NCBI RefSeq assembly: GCF_900112025.1
Contig: NZ_FOKL01000002.1
Coordinates: forward strand, 520,339 to 584,338
Direction of reading: 5' to 3'
DNA: 64,000 bases
Origin: Janthinobacterium sp. 344
GTDB lineage: Bacteria; Pseudomonadota; Gammaproteobacteria; Burkholderiales; Burkholderiaceae_D
Shown piece by piece: positions 52,898 through 63,094 of this stretch. The translations under genes were made by a program, and so were the position numbers. The notes below the pieces were generated by a model. It was given only the letters and a program-made list of their open reading frames with translations. It had not been told where the DNA came from and made no database searches. Every line of letters begins with the position of its first letter. Position 1 is the stretch's first letter.

Positions 52898-53347
52898 ATG
52901 TCTGAAGAAAAAACCATCACCGAAACGAGTTCCTACGGCAAGGAAACACCTGTAGGACGCCCCGACATCGATGGCCGCGCCGGCATTTTCGTCCCGACCG
53001 CGGAATTTGACATCGACAACACGACCACCATCCGCAAGGGTGCGGGCATTGTCGGCTTTGGCAACCTCGATGGCACCCTGACCGTGTATTTCGAAGCCAA
53101 CCGCTTCGATGAAAGCAACCTGCACAAATGGGAGCACAAGGCGCGCAAGGCCTACGACCGCATGGTCATGGGCGCGCCGACCGTATCGAAGGCGAAGATC
53201 GATGCGCGCATGCTGGAACAGGTGGGCATCATCGACGGCATGGGAATCAATCTCAAGCACCCGGAACGCCTGACGCACTGGCTGACGATCTCGAACGTGC
53301 TCGACACGGCACCGGAAGCGCCGATCGTGCGCTGGAAGAACCGCTGA
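52898..53347 (+). CDS. Hypothetical protein
   Basis: 149 residues, soluble, not recognised. Notable text: RPDIDGRAGIFVPTAEFDIDNTTTIRKG split around a possible beta-barrel, then helix LHKWEHKARKAYDRM. The ATG at 52898 is preferred; the ribosome site is weak. No partner genes nearby. Codon use is typical of the host. Confidence 0.65.
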   Translation: MSEEKTITETSSYGKETPVGRPDIDGRAGIFVPTAEFDIDNTTTIRKGAGIVGFGNLDGTLTVYFEANRFDESNLHKWEHKARKAYDRMVMGAPTVSKAKIDARMLEQVGIIDGMGINLKHPERLTHWLTISNVLDTAPEAPIVRWKNR

Positions 53348-53486
53348 TCGGCCGCAAAGCCAGGCGTGGTGCCAGTGACGAGGTGTTGTCCTACAAAGCG
53401 GCGGACAGTCATCCGATGCCTTCAAGCATCAACTCATCCTATGATGAAAGCATACCAACACACCACACACCACTCAGGAGTACGAC

Positions 53487-53603
53487 ATGTCCCGCCTCAT
53501 CCCGATCAGCTTTGGCGCCTTGCAAATAGGTCTGGCAGCGGCGGCGATGTATATCCTGTGCTCGGCGGACGTGCTGCACCAGAGCGCGGTCTATTTTCAC
53601 TAA
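53487..53603 (+). CDS. Small hydrophobic protein (38 residues)
   Basis: MSRLIPISFGALQIGLAAAA opens a single likely membrane segment continuing through AMYILCSADVLHQ. AGGAG is 7 bp before the ATG, which makes it a good small-gene candidate despite its size. Function unknown. Confidence 0.55.
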   Translation: MSRLIPISFGALQIGLAAAAMYILCSADVLHQSAVYFH

Positions 53604-53647
53604 TATGATGTTCGGCAAGCAGCGCTTGCCCAATGGCTGCCTGCTTG

Positions 53648-54031
53648 TTAACGCCGGCCGTGATACCTGCCATGCCCGCCCCAGCCGCCGCGGTGTCCAC
53701 CGTAGCGTCCGAAGCCAAACACGAAGTCCAGCCCGATCGATACGGGCGGGTTGTAGTAATACGGCTGTGGCGCGTAAACGGGCGTAGGCACATACACCGG
53801 TTGCTGTACGTACACCGGCTGCTGCTGCACATACACAGGTTCACTCGTATACTCCACGCGCGGCTCGCCAATCACGCGGCTCGATTGCACCGGCTCGGAC
53901 GACACCGTATGCCAGTCGTACGGATTGTAGGCTGCCTGTGGCGCGCGCGTGCCGTAATAGGCGGGACCGGGGGGCGCCACGGCGCAGCCGCCCAAGGCCA
54001 CCAGTGAAATGACTGCCAACAGGGTTTTCAT
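53648..54031 (-). CDS. Small lipoprotein with Pro-Val-Tyr repeats
   Basis: 127 residues. Lipobox LGGC at residues 13-16 after a short signal sequence. The middle repeats PVYVQQ/PVYVPTPVYAPQP and the end is Gly/His/Arg-rich (GGHRGGWGGHGRYHGRR), a composition seen in envelope lipoproteins of this family of bacteria. AGGAG precedes the ATG. Role unknown. Confidence 0.8.
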   Translation of the reverse strand: MKTLLAVISLVALGGCAVAPPGPAYYGTRAPQAAYNPYDWHTVSSEPVQSSRVIGEPRVEYTSEPVYVQQQPVYVQQPVYVPTPVYAPQPYYYNPPVSIGLDFVFGFGRYGGHRGGWGGHGRYHGRR

Positions 54032-54206
54032 CGCAATTCTCCTAATTTGTACTACTTCTAATTAAGTACTATAAGAAATTACGCCGTGCTTTGCTGTGCT
54101 TTTACCGATTGTTACACCCCTACGCACACTGCAACATGAAATGTGGCATAGCCGCCACAAGCGGCCTGGGCTACGCGTTTCCCCCGATAAATATTCACAT
54201 ACATGG

Positions 54207-54779
54207 TCAGATAAAGGGAATCTCGCACGTGTCGATGGCCTTGCCGCTGGCATCGTAACGCTGCGCGCACACCTGGTAGCGCACGCCGTAGTCCAGCTCG
54301 ACTTGCTCGACCTTGCCGTACTTCAATTTCCAGCTGGGCTGCACCTGCTGGCGGCCGGACAGCGCCGCCACATCCTGCGGAATGGCCATGGCCGTTTGCG
54401 TCTCGCCCTGGCGCGCATCCTGGCGCCGCGCCACGTCGATGGACACGCTCAGCGCCACGTCGACGCCGCCGTCCACATACGCCAGCTTCGGCGCGCTGCG
54501 CTGCGCGCGCATCACCCCCCAGCTGCAAGCCTTGCCGCCCGCATCGCATTGTTTCAGCTGCGCCAACGGAAAATATTCAGCGGCAATCTTGCCGTCCTTG
54601 ACAGGCCAGCTGGTGCGCACGCCATCGCGCTTGCCGCTCAGGGGATTGTCCCAGCTCAGGCTATTCACGATGGCCACCGTCTGGCCCTCCTGCAAGCCGG
54701 TGGGCGTGCCCACGGCAGCACAGGCGGACAGCAGCAGGCCGGCGGCGGCGAGCGTGGACAAGATCAGGGTGCGTTGCAT
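54207..54779 (-). CDS. Lipoprotein of unknown function
   Basis: 190 residues. The signal sequence MQRTLILSTLAAAGLLLSAC ends in a lipobox (LSAC, Cys 20). The rest is beta-rich, with two further cysteine pairs and no known domain. GAGG precedes ATG 54779. Same strand as the following small TonB-C genes but 170 bp away. Confidence 0.75.
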   Translation of the reverse strand: MQRTLILSTLAAAGLLLSACAAVGTPTGLQEGQTVAIVNSLSWDNPLSGKRDGVRTSWPVKDGKIAAEYFPLAQLKQCDAGGKACSWGVMRAQRSAPKLAYVDGGVDVALSVSIDVARRQDARQGETQTAMAIPQDVAALSGRQQVQPSWKLKYGKVEQVELDYGVRYQVCAQRYDASGKAIDTCEIPFI

Positions 54780-54948
54780 AATAAACCTCTTCTGGCGGAA
54801 AACCGCGATGGCATGCCCCGAGAGTAACAGAGTCGGGAACGGCAGCGCCGTTGGCTGGCGCACATAACAAGACGGGCAGCGCCTGTGCAAGCGCTGCCCG
54901 TCTTGGGTAAAACCGCATCCGGGAGGCAGGCTCCCGGCGCGACGTCGA

Positions 54949-55296
54949 TTAGTCCAGCTTCCAGGCGTAATCGACCTTGGTCCAGGTTTGCGCGGCGGCG
55001 CCATCCTTGGTGCCCGGCTTGAACTTGCACGCGGAAATGGCCTTGACGGCAGCCTTGTCCAGGTTCTTGAAGCCGCTGCTCTTCTCGACTTTCGAATCGG
55101 CAACACTGCCGTCCGCATTCACCAGGAAGGACATCGTCACCGTGCCCTGCTCTTCATTCATCAGCGACGCTTTCGGATAGTCAGCCTTGCAATTCTTGGA
55201 ATCGAACGACGCCGGCACCTCGGCCGCGAATGCCGCGGAAGAGACAGATACCAGCAAGGCTGCTGCAACACTCATAAAACGCTTATTCTCAAACAT
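54949..55296 (-). CDS. TonB C-terminal-domain protein, secreted (copy 1)
   Basis: 115 residues: signal peptide ending AAFA, then a single TonB C-terminal domain (GTVTMSFLVNADGSVADSKV, SSGFKNLDKAAVKAI). It lacks the membrane anchor and Pro-rich spacer of a working TonB, so it is probably a periplasmic protein using the fold for binding. Two cysteines (NCKADYP; ISACKF) may form a disulfide. GGGGAAG before ATG 55296 decides the start. Paralogous to the next gene upstream. Confidence 0.85.
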   Translation of the reverse strand: MFENKRFMSVAAALLVSVSSAAFAAEVPASFDSKNCKADYPKASLMNEEQGTVTMSFLVNADGSVADSKVEKSSGFKNLDKAAVKAISACKFKPGTKDGAAAQTWTKVDYAWKLD

Positions 55297-55326
55297 GTGC
55301 TTCCCCATGATTATCAGATACGGTAA

Positions 55327-55689
55327 TTACAATTTCCAGGAATAGCGGACCGTGGTCCAGCTTTCCACTGCGCTGCCATCCTTGCTCGCTGGCACAAAGG
55401 TGCAGCGGGCAACAGCTACGATCGCCGCCTTGTCCAGCTCGCGGAAACCGGTACTCTTTTCGATCTTGGCGTCCGCCACCTTGCCTTGCGCCGTCACCAG
55501 CACGGACAAGGTGATGTCACCGACTTCCTTGTTTTGGCGGGCGCGTTCCGGATAGCCCGCCTTGCATTGCTCGGCATCAAAAACCGGCGCTACCATGCCC
55601 TTTTTCACGGCACAGCCCGCGCTGCCCAGCAGTACGGCGGCCAGGACCACGCAACGCCATCGCTGCCGAACAATCAAAACTCTTCCCAC
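55327..55689 (-). CDS. TonB C-terminal-domain lipoprotein (copy 2)
   Basis: 120 residues, lipobox SAGC (Cys about 26), then the same domain as copy 1, including the paired cysteines (QCKAGYP; VARCTF) and [11 protein letters not shown]. It begins 16 bp inside the chemoreceptor gene's end. Only 30 bp separate it from copy 1, so the two are a tandem duplication in one transcript. Confidence 0.83.
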   Translation of the reverse strand: MGRVLIVRQRWRCVVLAAVLLGSAGCAVKKGMVAPVFDAEQCKAGYPERARQNKEVGDITLSVLVTAQGKVADAKIEKSTGFRELDKAAIVAVARCTFVPASKDGSAVESWTTVRYSWKL

Positions 55690-57434
55690 TCGTCATTGCT
55701 GGTGCTGCTGGCCGCAGCCGCCTTGCGTGGCGCCGCAGGGGCGGCAGGCGCGGCGGCTTCGGCCTTGCGCGTCAGCGACTTGACGGGACGCAATGCCGCA
55801 GCCGGCTTGCGCACGGCCACCGGCACGGCGGCCACGGGCGCCGGCACGTAGGCCGCCGGCTTCTCTTCGCCTTCGACCAGCTTGAAGATGCTGACCACGT
55901 GGGCCAGTTCGGCCGCCTGGTCCTGCAGGCTTTGCGCCGCGGCGGCCGCTTGCTCCACCAGCGCCGCATTTTGCTGCGTCATGCCATCCATCTCGATGAT
56001 CGACAGGTTGACCTGTTCGATGCCGGCGCTTTGCTCCTGGCTGGCGCTGGCGATCTCGCTCATGATGTCGGTCACGCGGCGCACGCTGTCGACCACTTCG
56101 CCCATCGTCACGCCGGCCTGGCCCACCAGGCGTGTGCCGCGTTCGGTCTTCTCGGCCGAATCATCGATGAGGATCTTGATTTCCTTGGCGGCGCCAGCGG
56201 AGCGCTGGGCCAGGTTGCGCACTTCCGACGCCACCACGGCAAAGCCGCGGCCTTGCTCGCCGGCACGCGCCGCTTCCACGGCCGCGTTCAGCGCCAGAAT
56301 ATTCGTCTGGAAGGCGATGCCGTCAATCACGCCGATGATGTCGACGATTTTCTTCGCCGACTCATTGATGGAGCTCATGGTGTCGACCACTTGCGACACC
56401 ACGGAGCCGCCCTTCAGGGCCACGTCCGAGGCGGTGGCGGCCAGCTTGTTGGCTTCGCGCGCATTGTCCGCATTCTGTTTCACGGTCGAGGTCAGCTCTT
56501 CCATGGCCGAGGCGGTTTTTTCCAGCGCGCTCGCCTGCATTTCCGTGCGCGAGGACAGGTCGATATTGCCGTCGGCGATTTCACGCGAGGCCGTGCCGAT
56601 GGTTTCCGTGCCAACGCGCACCTGGCCGACGATGCCCACCAGGCTGTTGCGCATTTCCTTCATTTCCGCCAGCAGGCTGGAAGTATCGGACGGCTGGGTG
56701 TGGATGCCGATCGACAGGTCGCCGTTGGCGATGCTGCCGGCGATCGATGCCGTGTAGTCCGGTTCGCCGCCCAGCTGCTTCAGCAAGCCACGCGTAATCA
56801 CCAGCGCCGCCGCCACGCCCATCGCCACGGCCAGCACGCCGAGGATGATCATGAACAGGCGCGCGCTGTCGAAGGCCTTGCGGGCATCCGACTGCATCTG
56901 CTCGTTCAGCTTGTCTTCCAGCGTGGCCAGCTGCTCCAGCGCTTCCATCCATTTTTTCTGTACCGGGCGGATTTCCTTGATCATCACGCGCGTCGCGCCT
57001 TCCGCATCGTTGGCCATCCACAGGGCGGACGCCTTGGCGATGGCCGGCATGGCGGCGGCTTCATATTCCTTGATCGACGTCAGCAAGGCCTTTTCTTCCG
57101 GCGTCGATTCAACGGCAAATTTCTCTTCGAGCTTTTTCTGTGTTTCCTGGTAGGTCGCCGTTTGCGTCTTGATACGCGCCATTTCCGGCTCCATATCGCT
57201 CGCGTCCGTCATCAGGGTCAGGATGCGCAGCGAGGTGATGCGGTCGCTGACGTTGCCACGCATGTCGATCACCAGGCGGGTGACGACGTTGTTAACATTG
57301 ATCACGTGATCGAGACGCTCCTGGATTTGCGCCATGCGCGCGATGCCGAGGACGGTCACGGCCACCAGCAGAACCAGTACCAGGGCGAATCCCAGGCCCA
57401 GGCGGGTACCAACCTTCATTTTTGCTAAATTCAT
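55674..57434 (-). CDS. Methyl-accepting chemotaxis protein
   Basis: 586 residues. First membrane helix at about residues 10-30, four-helix-bundle periplasmic sensor (30-190), second helix about 190-212, HAMP, then the signalling hairpin with the invariant tip text [20 protein letters not shown] and methylation helices. The C-terminus, Ala/Pro-rich linker then NDEWEEF, is the CheR/CheB-docking pentapeptide type, so this is a high-abundance-type receptor. Ligand unknown. No che genes next to it. Confidence 0.93.
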   Translation of the reverse strand: MNLAKMKVGTRLGLGFALVLVLLVAVTVLGIARMAQIQERLDHVINVNNVVTRLVIDMRGNVSDRITSLRILTLMTDASDMEPEMARIKTQTATYQETQKKLEEKFAVESTPEEKALLTSIKEYEAAAMPAIAKASALWMANDAEGATRVMIKEIRPVQKKWMEALEQLATLEDKLNEQMQSDARKAFDSARLFMIILGVLAVAMGVAAALVITRGLLKQLGGEPDYTASIAGSIANGDLSIGIHTQPSDTSSLLAEMKEMRNSLVGIVGQVRVGTETIGTASREIADGNIDLSSRTEMQASALEKTASAMEELTSTVKQNADNAREANKLAATASDVALKGGSVVSQVVDTMSSINESAKKIVDIIGVIDGIAFQTNILALNAAVEAARAGEQGRGFAVVASEVRNLAQRSAGAAKEIKILIDDSAEKTERGTRLVGQAGVTMGEVVDSVRRVTDIMSEIASASQEQSAGIEQVNLSIIEMDGMTQQNAALVEQAAAAAQSLQDQAAELAHVVSIFKLVEGEEKPAAYVPAPVAAVPVAVRKPAAALRPVKSLTRKAEAAAPAAPAAPRKAAAASSTSNDEWEEF

Positions 57435-57952
57435 TTCGGCTCTTCGTAAATGAAACTATTGATAAGAATTTTGCCCGGCACGACAAGACGAAGGCTGCGG
57501 GACGCCGGTTTCCACCGTTGCCGACTGGTCAGCTGGTGGTATCCGGCCGCACGCAGCCTGGGGTGCTTCCTGGTCTACCGCAGCGCTGAAAAAACCAGTG
57601 ACTGCGAATGCAAATTTGTTCCACACACTGCCGTTTTTACACTGTTGATGGTGAGATCAACATCAAACATTCATATGAGAAATATTTGTCTATAATCAAT
57701 TATAGGTGTAAATTTTGCCTCAAAGCAAGCAATAAGTACCTGAATAAATGCCAGATTAACTTTCTTCGGGGAAATGGCAACAACGCCGTTTCTTGCCCCC
57801 TAGAAACGCCCCACGACAGTGCGGGCGTGCGCCGAAACAGCGCATTTACAACACATGGCATAGCCATATGACATCGTTTTGGGAAAGGTACGCAGAGGAA
57901 GGGGAAGTACGGCAATACCAGTGCGCCGTGGCAGCGGTATAGACAAGCTGGA
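57435..57952. other. Gap upstream of the chemoreceptor gene
   Basis: 518 bp, AT-rich around 57600-57770. It contains the palindrome CTATAAT-CA-ATTATAG (57690-57705), which reads as TATAAT on both strands. A few open frames on both strands have no ribosome site and unlikely composition. Confidence 0.5.
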
Positions 57953-58417
57953 TCAGCGGTCCCAGCTGCAATGCATCACATAGGCGTGGCACTCTGTGCC
58001 GAAGACAAAGACGCTCCAGATGGCGCCCAATTGCCCGGCCAGGCTGCGCTGGCCAGACAATACCAGTTGATACCAGCGGGGCTCGCCGCGCAGCAGGTCG
58101 GCCAGTTCGCGCTCGAAACCGTCGAACAAACGGGCGTCGAGCGGCGGGCGATCCGCTTCGTTCATCGGACCCAGGCGCTCGAGCAGCCACTGGCGCGGCG
58201 TGCACAAGACGCCGCTGCACACGACCGTCTCGATCGGCTGCAGGCGCAAGCCGTCGGGCGCCAGCCTCAGCGCGCGGCACAGGGCATCGAGCGCTGCCTG
58301 CGGCGCGACGGGACCCAGATACTCGCAAAGAAACAGGCTGCCGTCGTCCTTCAGGGCGCCGACGGCTTGCAGATAGCCATGCAGCTGCAGTGCATGGGCG
58401 TGGCCGCTGTCGCTCAT
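57953..58417 (-). CDS. Hypothetical protein coupled to dusA
   Basis: 154 residues, soluble, two cysteine-containing patches (CSGVLC, ECHAYVMHCSW); not recognised. Its start codon shares one base with the dusA stop (TGATG), so it is translated with dusA. Could be a small accessory protein; no function is visible. Confidence 0.65.
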   Translation of the reverse strand: MSDSGHAHALQLHGYLQAVGALKDDGSLFLCEYLGPVAPQAALDALCRALRLAPDGLRLQPIETVVCSGVLCTPRQWLLERLGPMNEADRPPLDARLFDGFERELADLLRGEPRWYQLVLSGQRSLAGQLGAIWSVFVFGTECHAYVMHCSWDR

Positions 58418-59412
58418 CAGGCCGGCAGCGACAGGCGCGCCGCCGCCTCCAGCAGCAGGCGCGGGTCGCCCGAGGCCAGCTTCTTCGAGTCCGACAAGGT
58501 CTGGCGGAAGCCGCGCGCGCCGGGCAGGTTTTGCATCAGGCCCAGCATGTGGCGCGTCACGCTGTTCAGCTTTAATCGCCCCGCTTCCTTCTCCAACTGC
58601 GCGCTGATGTACGGGATCATCGCCTCGAGCACCTGTTCGCGCGTTTTCACGGGCGCATCGTCACCGTAATAGCGCTGGTCGAACTGCGCCATCACATACG
58701 GGTTGTGGTAGGCCTCGCGGCCCAGCATCACACCGTCCAGGTGCTGCAAATGCAGGTCGATCTCGTCCAAAGTCTTGATGCCGCCATTGATGATGAACTC
58801 GAACTGCGGGAAGTCGCGCTTCAGACGATACGCATAGTCATACTTGAGCGGCGGCACCTCGCGGTTTTCCTTCGGGCTCAGGCCTTTCAGGATGGCATTG
58901 CGCGCATGCACGATAAACGTCTTGCAGCCGGCATCGGCCACGGTGCCGACGAAGTCGCGCACGAAGTCATACGACTCGCTGTCATCGATGCCGATGCGGT
59001 GCTTGACCGTGACGTCGATGTCGACCACGTCGCGCATGGCTTTCACGCAGTCGGCCACCAGTTGCGGTTCGGCCATCAGGCAGGCGCCAAACGCGCCCTT
59101 TTGCACGCGCTCGGACGGGCAGCCGCAATTGAGGTTGACCTCGTCATAGCCCCACTGCTGGCCCAGCTTGGCGCTGGTGGCCAGGTCGGCCGGATCGCTG
59201 CCGCCCAGCTGCAGGGCCACCGGATGCTCTTCCTCGTTGAAGCGCAGGTGGCGCTCCACGTCGCCGTACACCAGCGCGCCCGTCGTCACCATCTCGGTAT
59301 AGAGCCAGGTATGGCGCGTGATTTCGCGGTGGAACTTGCGGCAATGGCGGTCGGTCCAGTCCATCATCGGGGCGACGGACAGGCGGCGGGAAGGCAGAGA
59401 AGAGGAAGTCAT
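58417..59412 (-). CDS. dusA: tRNA-dihydrouridine(20/20a) synthase
   Basis: 331 residues, FMN TIM barrel. LSVAPMMDWTDRHCR is the DusA opening; the catalytic cysteine is in LNCGCPSERVQKGAFGACLM and RNA/FMN residues in KHRIGIDD and INGGIKTLDE. DusA reduces U20/U20a in tRNA D-loops. ATG 59412 chosen because it starts 11 residues before the conserved block; upstream text is unrelated. Confidence 0.94.
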   Translation of the reverse strand: MTSSSLPSRRLSVAPMMDWTDRHCRKFHREITRHTWLYTEMVTTGALVYGDVERHLRFNEEEHPVALQLGGSDPADLATSAKLGQQWGYDEVNLNCGCPSERVQKGAFGACLMAEPQLVADCVKAMRDVVDIDVTVKHRIGIDDSESYDFVRDFVGTVADAGCKTFIVHARNAILKGLSPKENREVPPLKYDYAYRLKRDFPQFEFIINGGIKTLDEIDLHLQHLDGVMLGREAYHNPYVMAQFDQRYYGDDAPVKTREQVLEAMIPYISAQLEKEAGRLKLNSVTRHMLGLMQNLPGARGFRQTLSDSKKLASGDPRLLLEAAARLSLPA

Positions 59413-59529
59413 GGTGTCTACAAAAAACAGGGCTGCAAATGACAAACCCGCTGCGCGCCCCACCAGTGATGGTGACGCGGCGCAGCGGGCCGGAAGCGGC
59501 ATGGCCCGCAGGCCATGCGCTACAACATA

Positions 59530-61362
59530 TTACGAATCACGCGACGCTTTTTTACGCTCGTGCTCTTTCAGGAAACGCTTGCGCAGACGGATCGATTTTG
59601 GCGTGATTTCCACCAGTTCGTCGTCCTCGATGAACTCGACCGCGTATTCCAGGGACATCTGGATAGGTGGTACCAGGCGCACCGCTTCGTCGGTACCCGA
59701 CGAACGCACGTTGGTCAGCTGCTTGCCCTTGATCGGGTTGACGACCAGGTCGTTGTCGCGCGAGTGGATACCGATGACCATGCCTTCGTAGACCGGGTCA
59801 TTGTGCGACACGAACATGCGGCCGCGGTCTTGCAGTTTCCAGATCGCGTAGGCAACGGCGGCGCCGTCGTCTTGCGAGATCAGCACGCCGTTGCGACGGC
59901 CAGCCATTTCGCCACGGGTGTTGTCGACTGGTGCGTATTCATGGAACACGTGGCTCATCAGGCCGGTACCGCGGGTCAGGGTCATGAATTCGCCCTGGAA
60001 GCCGATCAGGCCACGCGCCGGGATCAGGTACTCGAGACGCACGCGGCCCTTGCCATCCGATTCCATGTTTTGCAGGTCGCCGCGACGACGGCCCAGTTCT
60101 TCCATGACGCCGCCCTGGTTGGCTTCTTCCACGTCAACCGACAGGTTTTCAAACGGCTCGTGGCGCACGCCATCGACCATCTTGAAGACCACGCGTGGAC
60201 GCGATACGGCCAGCTCGAAGCCTTCGCGACGCATGTTTTCGATCAGAATCGTCAGGTGCAGCTCGCCGCGGCCCGATACTTCAAAGATCGTGTCGTCGTC
60301 GGTGGGGGCCACGCGCAGCGCAACGTTGGCTTTCAATTCTTTTTCCAGACGGTCACGCAGTTGGCGCGAGGTCACGAACTTGCCTTCGCGGCCAGCCAGC
60401 GGCGAGTTGTTGACCATGAAGTTCATGGTCAGGGTCGGCTCGTCGACGGTCAGCATCGGCAGCGCTTCAGGGGTGTCCACCGCGCACAGGGTCGAACCGA
60501 TGCCGATTTCGTCGATACCGTTGATCAGGCAGATGTCGCCGGCGACGGCCTCGTCCACCAGCACGCGCTCCAGGCCCTTGAAGTTCAGCACCTGGTTGAT
60601 GCGGCCTTTGATTGGCGTGGCGCCTGGACCGTTGATGACCAGCACGTCTTGACCAACTTTAACGGTACCGCGGTTGACGCGGCCAATGCCGATCTTGCCC
60701 ACGTACGACGAGTAGTCGAGCGAGGTGATCTGCATTTGCAGCGGGCCTTCCGGATTGTCGTCACGCACTGGAACGTGTTCCAGGATGGCGTCGAACATCG
60801 GCTTCATGTCGCCGCCGCGCACGTCTTCGGTCAGGCCGGCATAGCCGTTCAGGCCCGAAGCGTAAACGATAGGGAAATCCAGTTGCTCGTCGGTGGCGCC
60901 CAGCTTGTCGAACAGTTCGAACGTCTGGTTGATGGCCCAGTCCGGGCGTGCGCCTGGACGGTCGATCTTGTTGACGATGACGATAGGCTTCAGACCCAGT
61001 GCCAGCGCCTTGCGCGTGACGAAACGGGTTTGTGGCATCGGGCCTTCCTGTGCATCGATCAGCAGCAACACCGAGTCGACCATCGACAGAACACGTTCCA
61101 CTTCGCCGCCGAAGTCGGCGTGGCCTGGGGTGTCGACGATGTTGATGTGGGTGCCTTCGTACTCAACAGCGCAGTTCTTCGACAGAATCGTAATGCCGCG
61201 CTCCTTTTCCAGGTCGTTCGAGTCCATGACTCGGGTGTCGACCGCTTGGTTTTCACGGAAGGTGCCGGACTGGCGCAGCAGCTGATCCACCAGCGTGGTT
61301 TTGCCGTGGTCAACGTGGGCGATAATGGCGATATTACGAATTGCGCGTTTTGTATTTGACAT
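59530..61362 (-). CDS. typA: Ribosome-associated GTPase TypA/BipA
   Basis: 610 residues. G1 [10 protein letters not shown]2 region, G3 [13 protein letters not shown]4 [10 protein letters not shown], then the EF-G-like domains III and V and the TypA C-terminal domain. It assists 50S ribosome assembly and stress growth. ATG 61362 gives the normal N-terminus [16 protein letters not shown]. Ends 120 bp from dusA. Confidence 0.96.
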   Translation of the reverse strand: MSNTKRAIRNIAIIAHVDHGKTTLVDQLLRQSGTFRENQAVDTRVMDSNDLEKERGITILSKNCAVEYEGTHINIVDTPGHADFGGEVERVLSMVDSVLLLIDAQEGPMPQTRFVTRKALALGLKPIVIVNKIDRPGARPDWAINQTFELFDKLGATDEQLDFPIVYASGLNGYAGLTEDVRGGDMKPMFDAILEHVPVRDDNPEGPLQMQITSLDYSSYVGKIGIGRVNRGTVKVGQDVLVINGPGATPIKGRINQVLNFKGLERVLVDEAVAGDICLINGIDEIGIGSTLCAVDTPEALPMLTVDEPTLTMNFMVNNSPLAGREGKFVTSRQLRDRLEKELKANVALRVAPTDDDTIFEVSGRGELHLTILIENMRREGFELAVSRPRVVFKMVDGVRHEPFENLSVDVEEANQGGVMEELGRRRGDLQNMESDGKGRVRLEYLIPARGLIGFQGEFMTLTRGTGLMSHVFHEYAPVDNTRGEMAGRRNGVLISQDDGAAVAYAIWKLQDRGRMFVSHNDPVYEGMVIGIHSRDNDLVVNPIKGKQLTNVRSSGTDEAVRLVPPIQMSLEYAVEFIEDDELVEITPKSIRLRKRFLKEHERKKASRDS

Positions 61363-61547
61363 GGTCGTAGTAGTTACTGAAAAACTGCGGTGTGCGTACA
61401 AGATGTACGAGATACCCGAATGCTAATCTATTTCCGGAACCGCGTAGTATAGCATGTTGCGTTGCAACGCTATCTAAAAATGCTGGCGGCTCCCGCAGTC
61501 GGGGACGGATTGTTTAAAAAAGCGACACTGTTTGACGAGTGCATGCC

Positions 61548-61611
61548 GGGGTCAGACCCTCAATCCCGCCAACTCAGAGGCTTGCGCCAACGGTCGAGGG
61601 GGTCTGACCCC
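61548..61611. repeat. Inverted repeat of a GGGGTCAGACCCC-type intergenic element
   Basis: GGGGTCAGACCC (61548-61559) and its complement GGGTCTGACCCC (61600-61611) flank about 40 bp, directly downstream of truB. The same word family (CTGGGGTCAGTCCC) appears at 45858 in front of murI. Confidence 0.6.
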
Positions 61612-61616
61612 AGATT

Positions 61617-62552
61617 TTATTGATGTGCGGTCGCGATCAGGCGCTCTGGCGCCAGGATGCTGTACTCCTGCAACTGGCCCGTACCCAGCAGCTTGCTGTC
61701 GTGGTACACGCGCACCCTGCCCGGCTCGTTTGGTACGGCGACGTCTTCCTTGCCCAGCGCGATGCGCTGGCCATGCAGGAAACGCTTGGCCAATTCTTCC
61801 GTCAGTTGCACGGCGGGGAAGCTCGACAGCAAGGCATCGACGGGCGCCAGCAGGCTCAACGGCGTGGCATGCGCCGTCAGCTCGTCCAATGTGACGACGC
61901 CGTCCAAAGTCAGGTTGCCCACCTGCGTGCGGCGCAAGGCGTTCAGGTGCGCGCCACAGCCCAGGGCATGGCCGATGTCTTCGCCCAGCACGCGGATATA
62001 TGTGCCCTTGCTGCACATCACGGACAATTTCAGGAACGGGGCCGCGTAGCTCAAGAATTCCAGCTTGTGGATCGTCACCGGGCGCGCTTCGCGCTCCAGG
62101 GTGATGCCTGCCCTTGCATACTCATATAAGGGCTTGCCGTCTCTTTTCAAGGCCGAGTACATGGGCGGCGTCTGCAGGATCGGCCCGCGGAACCGCGCCA
62201 GCACGGCCTCGATCTGCTCCGGCGTGACGTTGACGTCGCGCGTTTCCAGCACTTCGCCTTCCGTGTCGCCCGTATCCGTCGTCTGTCCCAGGTGCACCAG
62301 GGTTTCGTAGGTTTTATCGGCTTCCAGCAAGTCCTGCGAGAACTTGGTGGCCTCGCCAAAGCACAGCGGCAGCAAGCCCGTGGCGAACGGATCCAGGGTG
62401 CCCGTATGGCCCGCTTTTTTGGCGTTCAGCACCCGCTTGGCCTTGATCAGGGCGTCGTTGCTGGACCAGCCCACGGGCTTGTCCAGCAGCAGAACGCCGT
62501 CCACGAGGTCGCGCACCCGCTTGATGCCGGGCGGTTTCTTCGGACCGGCCAC
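61617..62552 (-). CDS. truB: tRNA pseudouridine(55) synthase
   Basis: 311 residues. Catalytic Asp is in [14 protein letters not shown]; other TruB blocks are [24 protein letters not shown] and [15 protein letters not shown]. Makes the universal pseudouridine 55 in tRNA T-loops. It starts 3 bp after rbfA, the conserved infB-rbfA-truB order. Confidence 0.96.
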   Translation of the reverse strand: MAGPKKPPGIKRVRDLVDGVLLLDKPVGWSSNDALIKAKRVLNAKKAGHTGTLDPFATGLLPLCFGEATKFSQDLLEADKTYETLVHLGQTTDTGDTEGEVLETRDVNVTPEQIEAVLARFRGPILQTPPMYSALKRDGKPLYEYARAGITLEREARPVTIHKLEFLSYAAPFLKLSVMCSKGTYIRVLGEDIGHALGCGAHLNALRRTQVGNLTLDGVVTLDELTAHATPLSLLAPVDALLSSFPAVQLTEELAKRFLHGQRIALGKEDVAVPNEPGRVRVYHDSKLLGTGQLQEYSILAPERLIATAHQ

Positions 62553-62554
62553 TG

Positions 62555-62977
62555 TTATTGCTCGTCCGCTTTGTCTTCCGGCTCGCCGTCCGGCTCGGCG
62601 TCAGCCGCGCGCGTGGCGTTGGCCTTGTCGATCAGCAGCGACATTTCCATGCCGCGCGAGGTCGAGCTGTCGTGCACGAAATGCAGCATCGGCAGGGTGT
62701 GGATGTGCAGGCGCTTGCCCAGCAAGCCACGGATGAAGCCCGATGCGGCCATCAGGCCTTCGGTGGTGTTCTTGATGGCTTCCTTGCTGTCTTTCAACAT
62801 CGTGAAAAACACCTTGGCGTGCGCATAGTCGGGCGTGATCTGCACTTCGGTGATGGTGATCATCGTGCCCACGCGCGGGTCTTTCAATTCGTAGGCGACG
62901 ATTTCGGCCAGATCGCGCTGGATCTGGTCAGCCACGCGCAAGCCGCGCGCCGGCATGGTTTTGCTATGTTTAGCCAT
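62555..62977 (-). CDS. rbfA: 30S ribosome-binding factor A
   Basis: 140 residues, KH-like fold: [30 protein letters not shown] split over the first 45 residues and [21 protein letters not shown] near the end. Needed for 16S maturation. The acidic tail ([13 protein letters not shown]) is common in betaproteobacteria. ATG 62977 is the family start. Confidence 0.93.
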   Translation of the reverse strand: MAKHSKTMPARGLRVADQIQRDLAEIVAYELKDPRVGTMITITEVQITPDYAHAKVFFTMLKDSKEAIKNTTEGLMAASGFIRGLLGKRLHIHTLPMLHFVHDSSTSRGMEMSLLIDKANATRAADAEPDGEPEDKADEQ

Positions 62978-63094
62978 GATAGTAAGTGCTGTCCTAAGTG
63001 CCGCAGGGCGCATGGGTCAAACGGTTGCCCGTTGACCAATGCGCCCCACGTGTTTGCGCGGACAACTCTGTCCGCGCCAATGTTCTTGCTGAGA

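Noticed and set aside
59515-61359. 614-codon plus-strand frame opposite typA
   Set aside because: Shadow frame; the minus strand has all GTPase motifs.
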